DNA of 64,000 bases from Muscardinus avellanarius (GCA_963383645.1 OY726564.1:110010540-110074539), one strand, 5' to 3'. Positions 25,755 through 38,144 are shown, counted from the stretch's first letter. Notes: generated by a model not told the origin, from the letters alone. Program-made: numbers and translations.

Positions 25755-26000
25755 CTGGCCAGATGAGGTGGTGCACACCTGTAATCCTAGTACTAAAGAG
25801 GCTGGGACAGGATAATTGTAGGTTTGAGGACAGCTCCATCAACTAGCAGACTCCTACCAACCTAGCGAGACCCTGTTTCAAAAGCCAAAAATAAAATGGG
25901 ACTGGGGTTGTGCTCAGAAGTACAACACCCCTGGGTCCAATTCCCAGTGGAAGGAAGGAAGGAAGGAAGGAAGGAAGGAAGGAAGGAAGGAAGGAAAGGA
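25755..26000 (+). mobile_element. B1-ID SINE with AAGG tail expansion
   Basis: B1 part 'gatgaggtggtgcacacctg', ID part 'gggttgtgctcagaagtaca', and then about a dozen aagg units (25951-25995) replacing the usual A-tail. Confidence 0.87.
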
Positions 26001-26214
26001 GGGAGGGAGGGAGGGGAGGGGAATACAAAGGAAAAGAAGGAGAAGGGGAAAGGAAAAGATTTGAGGAGAACTGACATTCATGTGAGAATCTTTTTATACA
26101 GAACCAGTTTTCTCTATATATAGCATTTCTTCATATAGATCTTTCAAATTTCTTTTGAGACTTGATCCTGATTATTTGAACTATTGTTAATGCTGCTGTA
26201 AGTGTGGCAATTTT

Positions 26215-27340
26215 TAAAAATTTTTATTGGTGCATTGTAGTCATACATCTTAATGGAGTATAAGATGGTAGACATGAACACATCATTCATTTAGCTCTTC
26301 CCCAATTCCCACCCCATTCCCTCCTCACTCCCCCCTCCTTCTCATCTTTGACTTAGTGATAGACTTTGATATGTTTGTGAATGTACATCATGTACATTAG
26401 GAAATTTTCCTTTCTTCCCCTCCATCCCCCTCAGTTAGGTCACCCTATCTGTGCATCTATGGTTTTCCCTTCCTTGTCTAGAGTTCCTCCTATGACCCTT
26501 TTTCTCCCTGGCTTCTGCATATTAGGGATAACATCTGATTTCTTATTTTTTGTGACTGACTAATCTCACTTAAGATAATGTTCTCCAGTTCCACCAATTT
26601 CCCTGTAAATGACAAGATTTTGTTTTTTACGGCTGAGTAAAATTCCACTATGTATATATTCCATAGTTTTTTAATCCATTCATTGGTTGATTAATATCTT
26701 GGCTGGTTCCCTAGTTTGGCTATTGTGAACTGTACAGCTATGAACATAGATACACATGCACTAGTTTGGTAGTTAGGTTTCCATTGTTTTGAGTGGATAC
26801 TCAGAAGTGGTATTGCTGTGTTATATGGTAGGATTGGTCCCATTCTTCTGAGGATCCTCCATACTGTTTTCCAAAGTGATTGTACTAATTTGCAATCCCA
26901 CCAACAATGTATTAGAGTTCCCATTTCTCCACATCCTCGCCAGCATTTGTTGTTGTTTGTGTTTTGAATGATTGCCATTCTAATTGAAGTTAGGTGAAAT
27001 CTCAGGGTAGTTTTGATTTGTATCTCTCTGATTGCTAGTGAGTTTGAACATTTTTTCATACATTTATTGGCCATTTGAATTTCTTCTTTCATGAAGTGTC
27101 TATTTATTTCACTTGCCCATTTTTTGACTGAGTTATTTTTTTGGTTGTGTGTTTTTTGAGTTCTCTGTAAACTCTGGATACTAGCCTTCTGTCAGGGAAA
27201 TAGTTGTCAAAAATTTTCTCCCATTCTGTTGGCTCTCTGCTTAGGTTCTTGATGGTTTCCTTTGCTGTACAGAAGCCCTTCAGTTTAACGCAGTCCCACA
27301 TATTGATCTGCCTTTTAGTTTCTTATGCCTTTATTTCCTT
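26215..27340 (-). mobile_element. L1 antisense, ORF2 C-terminus and 3' UTR
   Basis: The reversed L1 end 'attggtgcattgtagtcata' is at 26226. The minus strand encodes '[20 protein letters not shown]', '[14 protein letters not shown]', and further up '[20 protein letters not shown]'. It is diverged and belongs to a different subfamily from the copy at 24250-25680. Confidence 0.9.
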
Positions 27341-27542
27341 TATTGATAGTTGTTTAAGATCAGAGGCACATTTGTTTTTGTTTAAACTTTGTACTAAACT
27401 ATGATACCAAGTGAAGTAATTTCAGTTTGTTCTTCTCTCTTTTCAAATGTTAACTCAGTTTATGAGAGAATAAAATTTTATTTCTCTCATATTTTATATT
27501 TAAGTTCTTTTAGATCCCATGGTGTATAAAATTAAAAGTTTA

Positions 27543-27734
27543 GAGCTGGGTGGGGCAGTGCATGTGTGTAATCCCAGCACTTGGGAAGCTGAGGCAAGAG
27601 GATCAAGGTCAGTCAGTCTCAGCAATGAATAAGAATCTCAGTAACCTAGTGAGACCCTGTTTCAAATGACATACATATATGAGGGTTATACAGTATACCT
27701 CATTGCTAATAACTCCGGATTCAATCTCCAGCCA

Positions 27735-27735
<1 letters not shown>
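27543..27735 (+). mobile_element. B1-ID SINE
   Basis: It starts agagctgggtggggcagtgc, includes 'agcacttgggaagctgagg' and ends in an ID remnant merging with a CA repeat. Confidence 0.8.
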
Positions 27736-27786
<51 letters not shown>

Positions 27787-27800
27787 CACACACACACAGA
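27735..27800 (+). repeat. CA microsatellite
   Basis: About 60 nt of ca dinucleotides with small breaks (cata, catgta), grown from a SINE tail. Confidence 0.95.
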
Positions 27801-28236
27801 GTCTAAATTCACTGGCTCCTATTTCTAATAGTGGTTATAATGTAGTTTTTTTTTTTCTATTTCACCCATTTCTGTTCTTCTTTGCTGCTTTGTTTTACTT
27901 TTACTTTAGTTTTAAGTTGATCTTTCTCTAATTACTTTTGGGAAAACCATATTATTTATTTTATATTTTCTAAATATTGTACAGATATCTAAAAGGCAAA
28001 GGTTTTCTGTAATTTTTTACTTTAATTTTGTTCAGAAATTTTCATAAGTTGTTTCATTATTATTCTGTTCAAAATGCTCTCTTTTTAAATTTTTTGACTC
28101 ATTATTATCTAGAAATGTATTGTTTAATTACAAAAAATGAGGCATCTTCAGATATGCTGTTATTCATTTCTAATTCAGTATTACTGAGTTCAAGGAAAGC
28201 ACTATATATATTCCCAATTGTTATAAATTTATTTTA

Positions 28237-28330
28237 TGTTCTTTTTGATGCAATCGTCTCTTGTAATAACATAAAACATGTTGACAATGGCATGCATGCA
28301 CAGAGCACTTGGTGGGCATTATACAATTAT
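28237..28330 (-). mobile_element. short L1 3' end remnant, antisense
   Basis: It holds 'catgttgacaatggcatgca' and 'cacagagcacttggtgg', matching the reversed L1 end at 6560-6600. Confidence 0.6.
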
Positions 28331-28564
28331 TGAGACATTTATATATGTTCTACCTTGGTGAGTGTACTATGTACATTCTACAATTAAGTATAGTGTTTTC
28401 TCAAATGTCAATTAGGTCAAGATATTTAATCATTATTTTGAGATTTTACATATGTGTTCTAATTTTATTTGTCCACTTATTTTATCAATTACTAAGAGAG
28501 AGTTGCAAAAGTATCCAGCTACGATTGTGAATTTGGCTTTATCCATTAGATTTTTTTTTATTAT

Positions 28565-28750
28565 AACCACTTCATTCATTCATTTATTCATTCATTCACT
28601 CAAAATTGTATAGAACCACAACCAAGTGCCAGTGGCTATAATAAGTAATGGTAATACACTAAGAATTAAAAAACATAAAGTTATCCTGCTTCAATTCAGC
28701 TTCCATTTTAGTTGGGAGAAGCAGTTCATAAACAAGAAAATAAATCAATA
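28565..28750 (+). repeat. ancient dispersed repeat (CATT-rich)
   Basis: A CATT-type run, then 'accaagtgccagtggcta' and a long diverged body like old L2/MIR-related repeats. The family is uncertain. Confidence 0.35.
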
Positions 28751-29180
28751 TCACTTTTTCTCCATTAGATTTTTATTTTTAACTCATTTATTTTCATTTT
28801 TGGAGGTAAACCAATCAAAATTACTTCTTGATTCACTTATGTTGAAATTTTAATTTTTAGACTGTTTATTTTATCACAAGATTTTTATGTCTTCTGCTAA
28901 ATTGATCACTTGCCCTTATTAAATGTCCCTCTTTACCTCATTTTAGTCTATTTTCACAGGGACAGAAGTACAAAGTAGCTGTGAAACAGACTGTATGACC
29001 TGCAAGCCTTAGAGCATTTTTTATCTGGCTTTTCACAGAAAATATTAATTCTAACGCTTACATAGAGAAGAGACAATGAGCTTTGAAATAAACTGGGTTT
29101 TAATTTTAATGCTGTCATCTCTATTAACCATGTTATATAAAATGCTTAGCATCTTTGAGTTTTAAGATAATCATTTTTGA

Positions 29181-29355
29181 GCCGAGCGTGGTGGCACAGG
29201 CTTGTAATCCCTGTGCTTAGGAGGCTGAGACAGGAGGATCACACAGGTTCAAAGCCAGCCTCAGCTACTTAGTGAGACCCTGTTTCCAAATAAAGTATAA
29301 TAGGTCTGGGAGTATAGCCCAGAGGTAGAAAAGGCCCTGGGTTCCACCCTCAGTA

Positions 29356-29388
<33 letters not shown>
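29181..29388 (+). mobile_element. B1-ID SINE with imperfect TSD
   Basis: It starts gccgagcgtggtggcacag and ends in an ID part and CA run. The sequences aagataatcatttttga (29164-29180) and aagataatcactttttga (about 29389-29406) look like slightly diverged flanking repeats. Confidence 0.87.
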
Positions 29389-29391
<3 letters not shown>

Positions 29392-30281
29392 ATAATCACT
29401 TTTTGAATGAGGAAAAGCATTGAGACTTGGTATAAGAATGAATAATAAAATGTTCAGACAAAGTAAATTTCAATAAATGTGTTTTTTCCCCTTGCATGGT
29501 GTTAGGGTTTCTCATGTTAGAAATCCAATCAATTAAACATGTGTTGCATTTTCTCTTAAAAATTCATACTCAGTGTTTGGCTAGTTAAACTCAAACAAAA
29601 AAAAAAAAAGGAGAGATATTATGGTTCACAGGCTTCAGGGTTTATGTAGCAAGGATTTCCGGGCAGTGGTCCATAATTTGTAACTGATGTGGAGGACCCT
29701 GGTATGTAAAATACTGCGAGCATGTGATGGTTTCTGTTAGAATTGCTAACCAGTCCAGCCTGGGTGAGGCATTTTAGGAAAACCATGAAAATAAACATGA
29801 ACATATGATTTTGCATATGGTGATTGGTTCCCTGGGAACCAAACAAGTAGTTATTGATATCTGCTTCTCAAATTGCTGTATTTGTTGTCTGTATTACTTG
29901 AATTCAAAGCACTTTTGGGGGGAAGAAATCATACCTTGTTTTTATTTCTTCTCTACCCTCCACTGCTCCTAGAGTTTGCAGTTGGGTGCTTAATAAATCC
30001 TGAGAACTAGACGCGAGAATGTAGAAGAAATCCAGAAGAAGACAGGGGGCCTTTCCTTTCAATCCCACATTGATTGTCTTGCTCCTGTCAGATCCCCCTG
30101 TCTATCTCCAGTGCTTAGTTCTGGGTTTCATATATTGCAGGTGTTTAATGAATGCTTATTGAATGAGAAGAAATACTGTAGAGAAGTAAACGGATTAAAG
30201 AAGCACAGATCTGAGCTTCATGTTTACCATTTTTTCCTTGAGTGATGTAGAAAAAATATTTTGAATATTTTCCTTTTAATT

Positions 30282-30485
30282 TTTTGGTACTATGGATTGA
30301 ACCCAGGGATGTTCTACCCCGGAGCTATGCCCCCTACCCCAATTTTTATTCTTTATTTTGAAACAGGGTCTCGCCAAGTTGCAGAGGGCCTCATTAAGTA
30401 GCTGAGGCTGGCCGCAAACCTGAGATCCTCCTGTTTCATTGTCCCAAGTACTAGGATTACAAGCGTGTGCCACCACGCCTGGCTC
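30282..30485 (-). mobile_element. B1-ID SINE
   Basis: Reverse copy, from 'tactatggattgaaccca' to 'gtgccaccacgcctggctc'. Confidence 0.88.
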
Positions 30486-30494
30486 TTTCCTTTT

Positions 30495-30600
30495 TTCTAC
30501 TTTTATTTGGTGCATTGTGATTATACATTGTGCTGGGTTTTAGAATGAGAGGATCATGTATGCACATAAATTGAAGCATTTCCCTCTGGGTCTCTTTGAG
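30495..30600 (-). mobile_element. short L1 3' end, antisense
   Basis: 'tttatttggtgcattgtgat' and 'tatgcacataaattgaagc' fit the reversed L1 3' terminus. Confidence 0.5.
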
Positions 30601-31069
30601 TCTTTGGTTCTTAATTTCCTCCTCTATAAAACTCCTATAAGGATCAAACTAAAAAGTGCATGAGACAATGTAGTTTGTAAACCATGAAATGCTTTAAAAT
30701 GTGCCTATTACTTTAAATAATGAAAAGAATCTACGCCTTATGCTATGTAAGAAAAATTCTTACATTCTTGGTCTATTGGCTTAAGATTGGAGGAAAATAA
30801 GGAAAACTAAGAGAATGCTACCTCAGTAAATATGGGCTAAAATTACTGAATTTTTGTTGGACAAGTAGCACTTTAGTAAATGAAAAATTTTGGAAAGATA
30901 TTTTTCAAGACTCATGTTTTCCAGTACTGTTGCTTCTCACTTGTGCAATAAATTTGTCTCTGATCCACTGCATACAAAACATATTTGTCTATCAAATCAA
31001 CATTAAATTATACCAAAATGAATAATTAAAGGGTAGAAATTCTGTAGACATCAGAAGACTTAAAATAAG

Positions 31070-31552
31070 CACCTAATGGAACTAACAGAGGTGTCCAAAA
31101 ACAGATGAATAAATTGTAAAACTATGGAGTAGAAACACAATGGAATTCTAGTCAGTAATAAAGAACAAACTATGCCATTTTTATGAAAATGGGTGGGCAT
31201 GGAGAAGATTGTGTTAAGTGAGAGTAGCCAGTCACACAAAGTGAAGAGTCATGTGTTTTCTCTCATATTCAGGTTAATTGGAATATAAAGGGGGACTTTA
31301 TAATGGGAGAGAAACCAGGAGAGGCATGGAGGTGTTGAGGGGAAGGGAGAGATTAATGAAGGAAACACTTCCACTGATGTTATGTGTATATGTGAAATTC
31401 TCAATGCCAAGTTCAGTGTCCAGTATAGGAAAGGGAGAAGTCGGGAGGGGGCCAGGGAAAAGCCCAAGTGCTGTGTGCATGTATGTCACTATCACTGTGA
31501 ACTATATTATGGTGTGAGACTATAATGCATCAGTAAAAGTATTTTAAAAACG
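31070..31552 (+). mobile_element. L1 ORF2 tail and 3' UTR
   Basis: 'tggaattctagtcagtaata' and 'ttgtgttaagtgagagtagc' (ORF2 end), then the G-rich UTR and 'gtgtgagactataatgcatc' with an A-rich tail. Confidence 0.8.
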
Positions 31553-31631
31553 CCTAAGTAGCTTACTTAAAAAAAAAACTCCCTAATTGATTTGGTCTTA
31601 GATATGTACTTATGATATCAGTATTTTTCTT

Positions 31632-31843
31632 TTTTCTTTTTTTTTTTTTGCGGGTCTGGGGGTGGAACCCAGGGGCATTCGACCTCCGAGCTACACCCCC
31701 TGCCCTATTTTTTCTTCTTTATTTTGAAACTGGGTCTCACTGAGTTGCAGAGGGCCTCACTAAGTAGCTGAGGCTGTCTGTGAACCGCGATCCTCTGGTC
31801 TCAGCCTTCCTGGGATTACAAGCGTGCGCCACCACGCCCGGCG
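31632..31843 (-). mobile_element. B1-ID SINE with short TSD
   Basis: Reverse copy with a T-run, the ID part (aacccaggggcattcgacct) and the B1 end (caccacgcccggc). gtatttttctt flanks it at 31621-31631 and 31844-31854. Confidence 0.9.
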
Positions 31844-32299
31844 GTATTTTTCTTAATATATTTTATATACTAACATAACTTTCAATAGTCCTCAAGAGGT
31901 ATTCTCCTGAATCACTTCTAAGAATATAGTACAAACCTAAAATATATTAAGTAGCCAATGGGCATTCATTTATAGAATTCCAATTGGAAATTTCTGTTAC
32001 CAGCTACAATGGAGTAGCTTATAGCAGAACAAATGACCCTGAGATGAATATTCATAAAATATATATACATGAAGTAAAAAATAATGTCTAAAATCAGACA
32101 CATACTGCTAAAGAAGTAGAAATTGCACCTCAGGGGCTATCAAAGTGGAAGCCCAGTTCAAGCTTTAGGTGGAGGCCTCTGAAGAGCTAGAAGGAAAAAC
32201 AACTTTAGGCATATTAGGGTTCTCAAGTACAAGAGCACAAACTTGAGTCTTCTTAATTACTTACTGGATTAAGGTGATTATTTCTACATTTATTCATAT

Positions 32300-32520
32300 A
32301 AAATCATCTTAAGAGAGAGAGAAATTCCCTAATGCATGTAATGTACATTCACAAACATATCAAAGTCAATCAGTAAGGCAAACATGAGGAGCGAGGAAAG
32401 AAGTAATAGGGTGGGAATTGGGGAAGGGCTAAATGAGTGACATGTGCAGGTATGTCTCCACCATCTTGTACCCCATTAAGATGTGTGACTACAACGCACA
32501 AATAAAAAATTTAAGAAAGG
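32300..32520 (+). mobile_element. L1 3' UTR fragment
   Basis: 'aatgtacattcacaaacata' and 'gggtgggaattggggaaggg', ending 'gtgtgactacaacgcacaaa'. This is the sense counterpart of the L1 end at 26215. Confidence 0.7.
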
Positions 32521-33619
32521 CAGGTATTAATAACCAGAACCTCTACATTGTATTTGGTCTTTAGTCGTCAATTAAAATATTATTTGGTATGACAGAACCA
32601 AAATAATAAAATCTTAGAGAAAAGATAGTTAATGTGAACAGAACTCAGGTCACTAAGATATTGAGTGCTGTCAGACAGATTTTAAAAGTGATTGTGATTA
32701 ATTTTTAATAGACTATAAGGTGAAGAGTTTCAAAGAAAGTAAGAATATATAAAAAATTAAATGTATATTACTTGAAATAAAGAGATTTTTTTTAGTGAAC
32801 AGAGATAATTCACCAGGAAAATATGGAAATTCTTAAATTACATACTGTCAGTACCAAATTTACAGTTTCCATGTCCACAAAGAACAGTAATACTAACTTA
32901 CTTAACGAAAGCCAGTCTCTCAACATTGCAATTAATAATTCAACTAGCACAATATACTAATTGCAATTGTATAAAATACAAACTTTGCTGCTAGCTTTTC
33001 AACCCCCAAATCACTTCATACATAGCAGATATGAATCATGACTGCTGACCAATCACATCAATTCTTTCGGTCTCTGTCACTGATTGGTCACTGGGTATCA
33101 GTTGTGTTACACAAAGACAAAAACATGTCTCTGTGTTGCCTCCTTGTTCCCAGCGATAAACCGCACGACAACAAATAAAATGGATGATTAAAAGCAATGA
33201 AGATGAAATTGGAGCAAAGAAAAACAGGGAGAGAAACAGACAAATCCAAGGTTACAGTGGGAGATTTTAACACATATCTCTCAGGAACTGAAGGAAACAG
33301 GACACAAAATATTGAGGAAACAAATATTAATGTGTATAGTAAATATAAATATTGTGAAATATATACACATATATAAAAATTATAGAAAATATTGAAAATA
33401 ATCGAAAACATGATAGAAACACTTAACTTAGCAAATATATATATAGATATAATATACAACAGTTATAGATTACATAGTCCTTTCACAAATATATGTAAGT
33501 CACTAATATTGTCCACGAGAAGATCCATAATTCAAGGTTCAACAAATCTCAAAGGATTAAAATATAGATTTATATTCAGAAATTCACAAAGATATTATCT
33601 AAATACAAAAGAAAATGAC

Positions 33620-34180
33620 ACTTAGCCCATAGAAAATTGACAAAAAGACCTGAGTATGCCCTTCACAATATAAAAAGAATGGATATATAAATGGCAACTA
33701 TATAGGTAAAGGCTCTCAATCTTATTAACCACACAATACAAATTGAAATCCCAGAGGAATACCTTTATGTACGCAAGAAAGGGTTACAATTAAATTTAAA
33801 ATGCCAAATACTGGTGAAACACTCATACACCTCTTCTGAGAGTATAAATCACTACAGTACTGTGGAAAATTATTTGGGCACATCTACCAAAGCCAGACTA
33901 TTAATGGTCTATGAGTTCCAAATCTATCCAACAGTTGACACATGTTCATCAAAACAAATATATAGAAATACTTATAGCAAAATAACTTAGAATAGTCAAA
34001 AATTGGGAAAAGTGTAAGTAATCCAAATATTCAATATATCAACATAATCAAAAATATTAGTATCAAAATGGTAAAATATATTGAATATCTATATATTGGG
34101 ATGCTGAACTGCAATGTAAATGAACACTTTGATGAAGGAAAAAGCAGTAAGTATTGAACCCCACAAATGTCATGTTGATT
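33620..34180 (+). mobile_element. old L1 ORF2 end
   Basis: AT-rich and decayed, but with ordered ORF2 landmarks such as 'atggcaactatataggtaaa', 'attgaaatcccagagga' and 'ttagaatagtcaaaaattgg'. A SINE inserted at its end. Confidence 0.55.
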
Positions 34181-34511
34181 AGAAACAGACATGAGAAGCC
34201 GGGCATGGTGGCGCACGCTTGTAATCCCCGCACTTGGGAGGCAGAGACAGGAGGATCGCGCAGGTTCAAAGCCAGCCGCATGCGATGGCTTAGGAGACCC
34301 TGTTTCCAAATAAAAATGTAAAAATAGGTCTAGGAGTATAGCCTGGAGGTAGAAGGGCTTCCAGGAACCCCAGTACCACCAAAAAAAAAGCACAAAAATA
34401 AAATAATATAAAATAGGTCTGGGAGTGTAGCCCGAGGTACAAGGGCTTCCAGGAACCCCAGTACCACCAAAAAAAAAAAAAGAAAGAAAGAAAGAAAGAA
34501 ACAGACATGAG
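34181..34511 (+). mobile_element. B1-ID SINE with duplicated ID unit and TSD
   Basis: The element starts gccgggcatggtggcgcac. Its ID tail occurs twice (about 34320-34380 and 34410-34470), each ending gggcttccaggaacccc and agtaccacc, with an A-rich spacer. agaaacagacatgag at 34181-34195 recurs at 34497-34511. Confidence 0.93.
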
Positions 34512-34799
34512 GAGTAGATATTTTAAAGATTTCAAATAGTTTTAAAAGTAGGAAAAAAATTGATGGTGATAGAATTAAAAATGGTGGATTCCTCCGTGAT
34601 ATATAATAAGAGATAAAGGCAGAAAAAGCCTTGTGGAGGGTGATGCTATTGCCCCATTTCTCGATATGTATGGTGGTTAGAGGCGATGTTCACTTTGTAA
34701 AAATTCATTAAGAAGTGAATTTATTATTTCTGCACTTTTCTGTGCGTGTTATTTTGATTAAATGATTATGCATATAGAAATACAAAACTCAAGGGGCTC

Positions 34800-35105
34800 T
34801 AATGAAAGAAACAGTTTAACTAATGTTGAGTCCATATATGAAGGGATCATTACTGATCTCACTAACATATATGGAACGTGGAGCATCACTGTGCTGTATA
34901 ATTACAATGCGCTAATAATAATTACATTATCCATTCATGTATGTACATAGGAGAAATTACTAGTGCTGAGCTCAGTATCATGTCTTGGGGGGAAGCGGGG
35001 CGGGAGTCTGGGGGAAGTCTCACCAATTTCTCTGTGAATGTATACCCTATCACCTTGAACTATATTATGCTGTGAGACCACAATGTACCAATTAAAGTAT
35101 ACTAA
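34800..35105 (+). mobile_element. L1 3' UTR fragment(s)
   Basis: There are two L1-like ends in a row: 'gtataattacaatgcgcta' near 34900 and 'tgtgagaccacaatgtacca' near 35080. The second is preceded by a G-rich block at 34986-35022. This may be one rearranged copy or two. Confidence 0.6.
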
Positions 35106-35289
35106 GAAAAGAAAATTCTGATAAAAAGAGAGGTGAAGATAACTTCAAGATATAAAATCTTTGCGAAAGCAAAAGGAAATTTCTTGTTAAACCATTCAAA
35201 TGCAGTTTTACACAGACAGGAGTATTCACATGTGTATGTATGCACACACGCATATACACACATACCTACCTTGACTTTGGGTCACTTAC

Positions 35290-35436
35290 TTTAAGCCAAA
35301 CCTCATCCCCCTTCTCTGGGCTGCTTTCTGGCTTCTCACGCCCTTTCTCCCGAGGTCTCTTTCCACTGGCGACACAGGGAAACCAGCCAGTAAGGGAATG
35401 TGGCTTGAGCAAGTCTGGATGGTATGGGGTGCAAAT
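35290..35436 (-). CDS. PAPPA2: PAPPA2 exon h: variable charged linker
   Basis: The exon has 147 nt, exactly 49 codons, phase 0 at both ends. The acceptor is gaattgcattgcag and the donor is AAA|gtaagt. It starts [10 protein letters not shown] and has the conserved block [11 protein letters not shown] Lys/Arg/Glu-rich stretch ([19 protein letters not shown]) follows, and it ends DEVWLK. The ends match human PAPPA2 well. The charged middle aligns with a linker of about the same length in human but differs strongly in sequence, so it looks like a fast-evolving surface linker. Being a multiple of three, the exon could be skipped without changing frame. Confidence 0.93.
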
Positions 35437-35704
35437 CTGCAATGCAATTCAACCAAAAGTTAAGTGTGCAAGGCCAGAGATAAGGAAAGGCAGTGAAACT
35501 CTCCAGCACGTGATAAAAGCTCTCGCCATGTGCCTAACGATCTCATTATTGGCAGAAACACTTTTCTCCAGGTAGATGAATTTCTCAGTGTTCTCTGTTA
35601 GCCTCAAGATATAAATTTCAGGTTAGGAAAGAGCACAGGACAACTCTGAGTGTACCCTCAGCCCAGGGATTATGCCCCTAACATAGTACTGGCACCCAGA
35701 ATAA

Positions 35705-35708
<4 letters not shown>

Positions 35709-35750
<42 letters not shown>

Positions 35751-35926
35751 CTAGGGATTGACCCCAAGGGCATTCATTCTACCCCTGAGCTACATCCCCA
35801 GCTGAACCCCTCTGTACTTTGAAACAGGGTCTTGCTAAGTTGCTGAGGCTGGTATCAAACCTACAATCCTCCTGTCTCAGCCACCCAAGTACTGGGATTA
35901 CAAGCATGTACCACTGTGCTTGGCTA
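35709..35926 (-). mobile_element. GT repeat plus B1-ID SINE
   Basis: A GT run of about 40 nt is followed by the reversed ID part (gggattgaccccaagggc) and B1 part (tactgggattacaagcatg). It lies 270 bp 5' of exon h in transcript terms. Confidence 0.88.
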
Positions 35927-36934
35927 GGATGATAGTTTTACGTCCTAACTGTGTAGTACTGACCAATCCCAAGAGGGATATTGAGTCAAGGAGCCACTGA
36001 GCACTGGGCTAGGTAAAGGATCCAGAGAAGCAAAACTCCAAGAAACTTCTCCCTCTCCACTTGGGAAAGACAAGCGGGCTAGACTAAAGCCCCTTCAGGG
36101 TACTGTCACTAACAGAATCTCCGACTTTCCTGGCTTCCGGTCACTGGGTTCCAGAACTTTAAAGATGCCAGAAATAGGCTGAGAGAGTTTGGCAGAAAAG
36201 GCCATTTGCCTAACTAGATCTATCTCCCTTACTTTCTTATTAACAAACTCCAACAGTGTTCAAGGCTATCCAGTTCATAAATGTTCAGAGTTATTTACAA
36301 CTAAGGATAACAAAATGGCCTAGATTTGACCATTACCATGTGGGTAGAAGTTGATAGTGTTGAACTTCCAGTAAAGCTGCCATTTCCCCAATTAAAAGGT
36401 AAAGACTCCACTGCAATGCAAGAATTTCCTTTGGGCTAGCTGCCTTCATCCTACTTAAATTGCTGACTCCATGGGTGGAGAAGCATAGCAGCCATGTTGG
36501 GAGCAGGAGGAAGCAAACATCAAGCCAAGGATGGAAAAGCTGGAATCTAGAAGGTTCCAGGAGCCTTTAGGACACCCTGGAGCTGGGTCCCCAGTCTTTC
36601 CCAGTCCTCAGATTCCTCAGAGAAGTCTCCTCAAGTCTAGGGTGCCATGATTTTATCCTGGACTTCGATACCTAGAAGGCTCCCCTCACTTCTGTGAATA
36701 GACTGGATTGACTATTGTTAGGATGAATGAAGAGTCTATTTGATAATGAAAGGATTTAGAATGGTACCAAAGAGCCAAGAGCCCTTACCCCCTGTAACTA
36801 TTCACCTAGAATTCATAAATGTCATTAGCACAGCATCTCTGAGGATCTCCTGTCTATTTAGATGGTCATACAGGGGAAACTGTAGACCTAAGAATTTGCT
36901 TTTAGTACTAACACTAGAATTTCTTCAGTAATAA

Positions 36935-37150
36935 TAATGATTATTTAAACATTATACTTTGATCTTTAGTATGTACTTTAAATATCATTTGATCCTTGTA
37001 ATAAGCCATTTAGTTAGGTGCAAAAGATATTAACATGCTTCTTTACATATGAGAAAATTGGAGCCCAGAAAGTGAAAAGAATTTGTCAAAGATCTCATAA
37101 CAGTAGTAATACCAGTGGGTCTAGTAGTGTAACTCAGGCTTTATGACCCC
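36935..37150 (+). repeat. MIR-like remnant
   Basis: 'tcatttgatccttgtaata', 'atgagaaaattggagcccag' and 'tgtaactcaggctttatg' follow the MIR order. Confidence 0.6.
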
Positions 37151-37485
37151 TTACATTTTTTGTATCCTTGTAAAGTAAATTCTCCCAAACATAGAGCCCA
37201 AATATATTTTTTGATCTATGTGCTTGTGGACTGAGATGCATGTGTCTGCCTGGGCATCAATCAATGAATAGTTGAAAGTTTTTAGGTGAAAACTAGTGAA
37301 GTAAGTGGGTGAAAGAGTGAAGGCTGATCTCAGGGCTTATATGGAAGCTTTTCATTTAATATTATCTTGTTCTGAGATCAGTCACGACAAAGCCCAGTGT
37401 CAGGGTCTGGAGTGCAAGTGAAGGTCTGAGAGCACCACTTCGTACTGTTGCCCAGTCTTGACTCAACTCATCTGGCCAAATTTAC

Positions 37486-37679
37486 CATGGAATGAGGTTC
37501 TCCGGTGACCAAGGAAACAGGACACTTCTTCTTGTCCTCCCAAGAGGAGTAAGCCTGGATGGCCCACTGATCCAAGTATCCTTCAGGAGTATGGAGGCCA
37601 CAGTCTACAATGCTGGTTTCCTTCTCAAACGGCTCACAAATCCCATCTCCCTCATTTATGTAGCAAAGGCTGGGCTCCC
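37486..37679 (-). CDS. PAPPA2: PAPPA2 exon g: second Cys-rich segment
   Basis: The exon has 194 nt: two bases then 64 codons, ending on a complete ATG codon (phase 0). The acceptor is tctcttggcag and the donor is ATG|gtaaat. It encodes [20 protein letters not shown] then a TSIVDCG, GYLDQWA and [18 protein letters not shown] series, collinear with human PAPPA2. The residues Leu-Ala just upstream of GEPS come from the intron acceptor and are not protein. Confidence 0.96.
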
Positions 37680-37809
37680 CTGCCAAGAGACATGTATAAC
37701 ACTGCAGACTCTTTATGATTCATGGGGGAAAATAGCATGGTGGTATTCACAGTATTTCTTCTCTGGCCCACTGAAGAGGATCTTGTGACTGCCACCCAGT
37801 CTAACATCC

Positions 37810-37813
37810 ACAC

Positions 37814-37853
<40 letters not shown>
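37810..37853 (+). repeat. CA microsatellite
   Basis: About 22 ca units, 130 bp 5' of exon g in transcript terms. Confidence 0.95.
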
Positions 37854-37856
<3 letters not shown>

Positions 37857-38144
37857 CCTACATCCCCCCCAAAAGGAGTCTTCTTCATTTGTTTATTGGA
37901 ATCCACCTACACAACACAGTCAAAGAAAGGGTAGGGGTTGGAGAGGACAAAACATGGAGGATAAAAGCAGTTAGAAGTTGAGTGTGGAAATAAATTTTAA
38001 ACAGTGTTCAGTGAAAAACTTAGGGGAAGCTAGAGATAGAAGAGAAATCAGAAAAAAAGAAGAAAGGAAGTTCAAATAGATAAAATAATGTCCTATGTAT
38101 TTGAATATGATTCAAAATTTTTGTTTATTTGTTTATTTATTGTT

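Larger units (their letters stand above)
14386..35289 (-). other. PAPPA2: PAPPA2 intron h-i, 20.9 kb
   Basis: The longest intron in the window, phase 0 (donor AAA|gtaagt at 35289, acceptor cctag at 14386). It is dominated by L1 pieces of different ages between about 22.6 and 35.1 kb and by B1-ID SINEs. The stretches 15300-16850, 17040-18060, 18370-20660 and 21340-22460 show no element I can name. I found no alternative or missing coding exon in it. Confidence 0.88.
35437..37485 (-). other. PAPPA2: PAPPA2 intron g-h
   Basis: A 2049-bp intron with a GT repeat and antisense SINE at 35709-35926 and a MIR-like remnant near 36935-37150. The part 35930-36930 shows nothing recognised. Confidence 0.9.
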
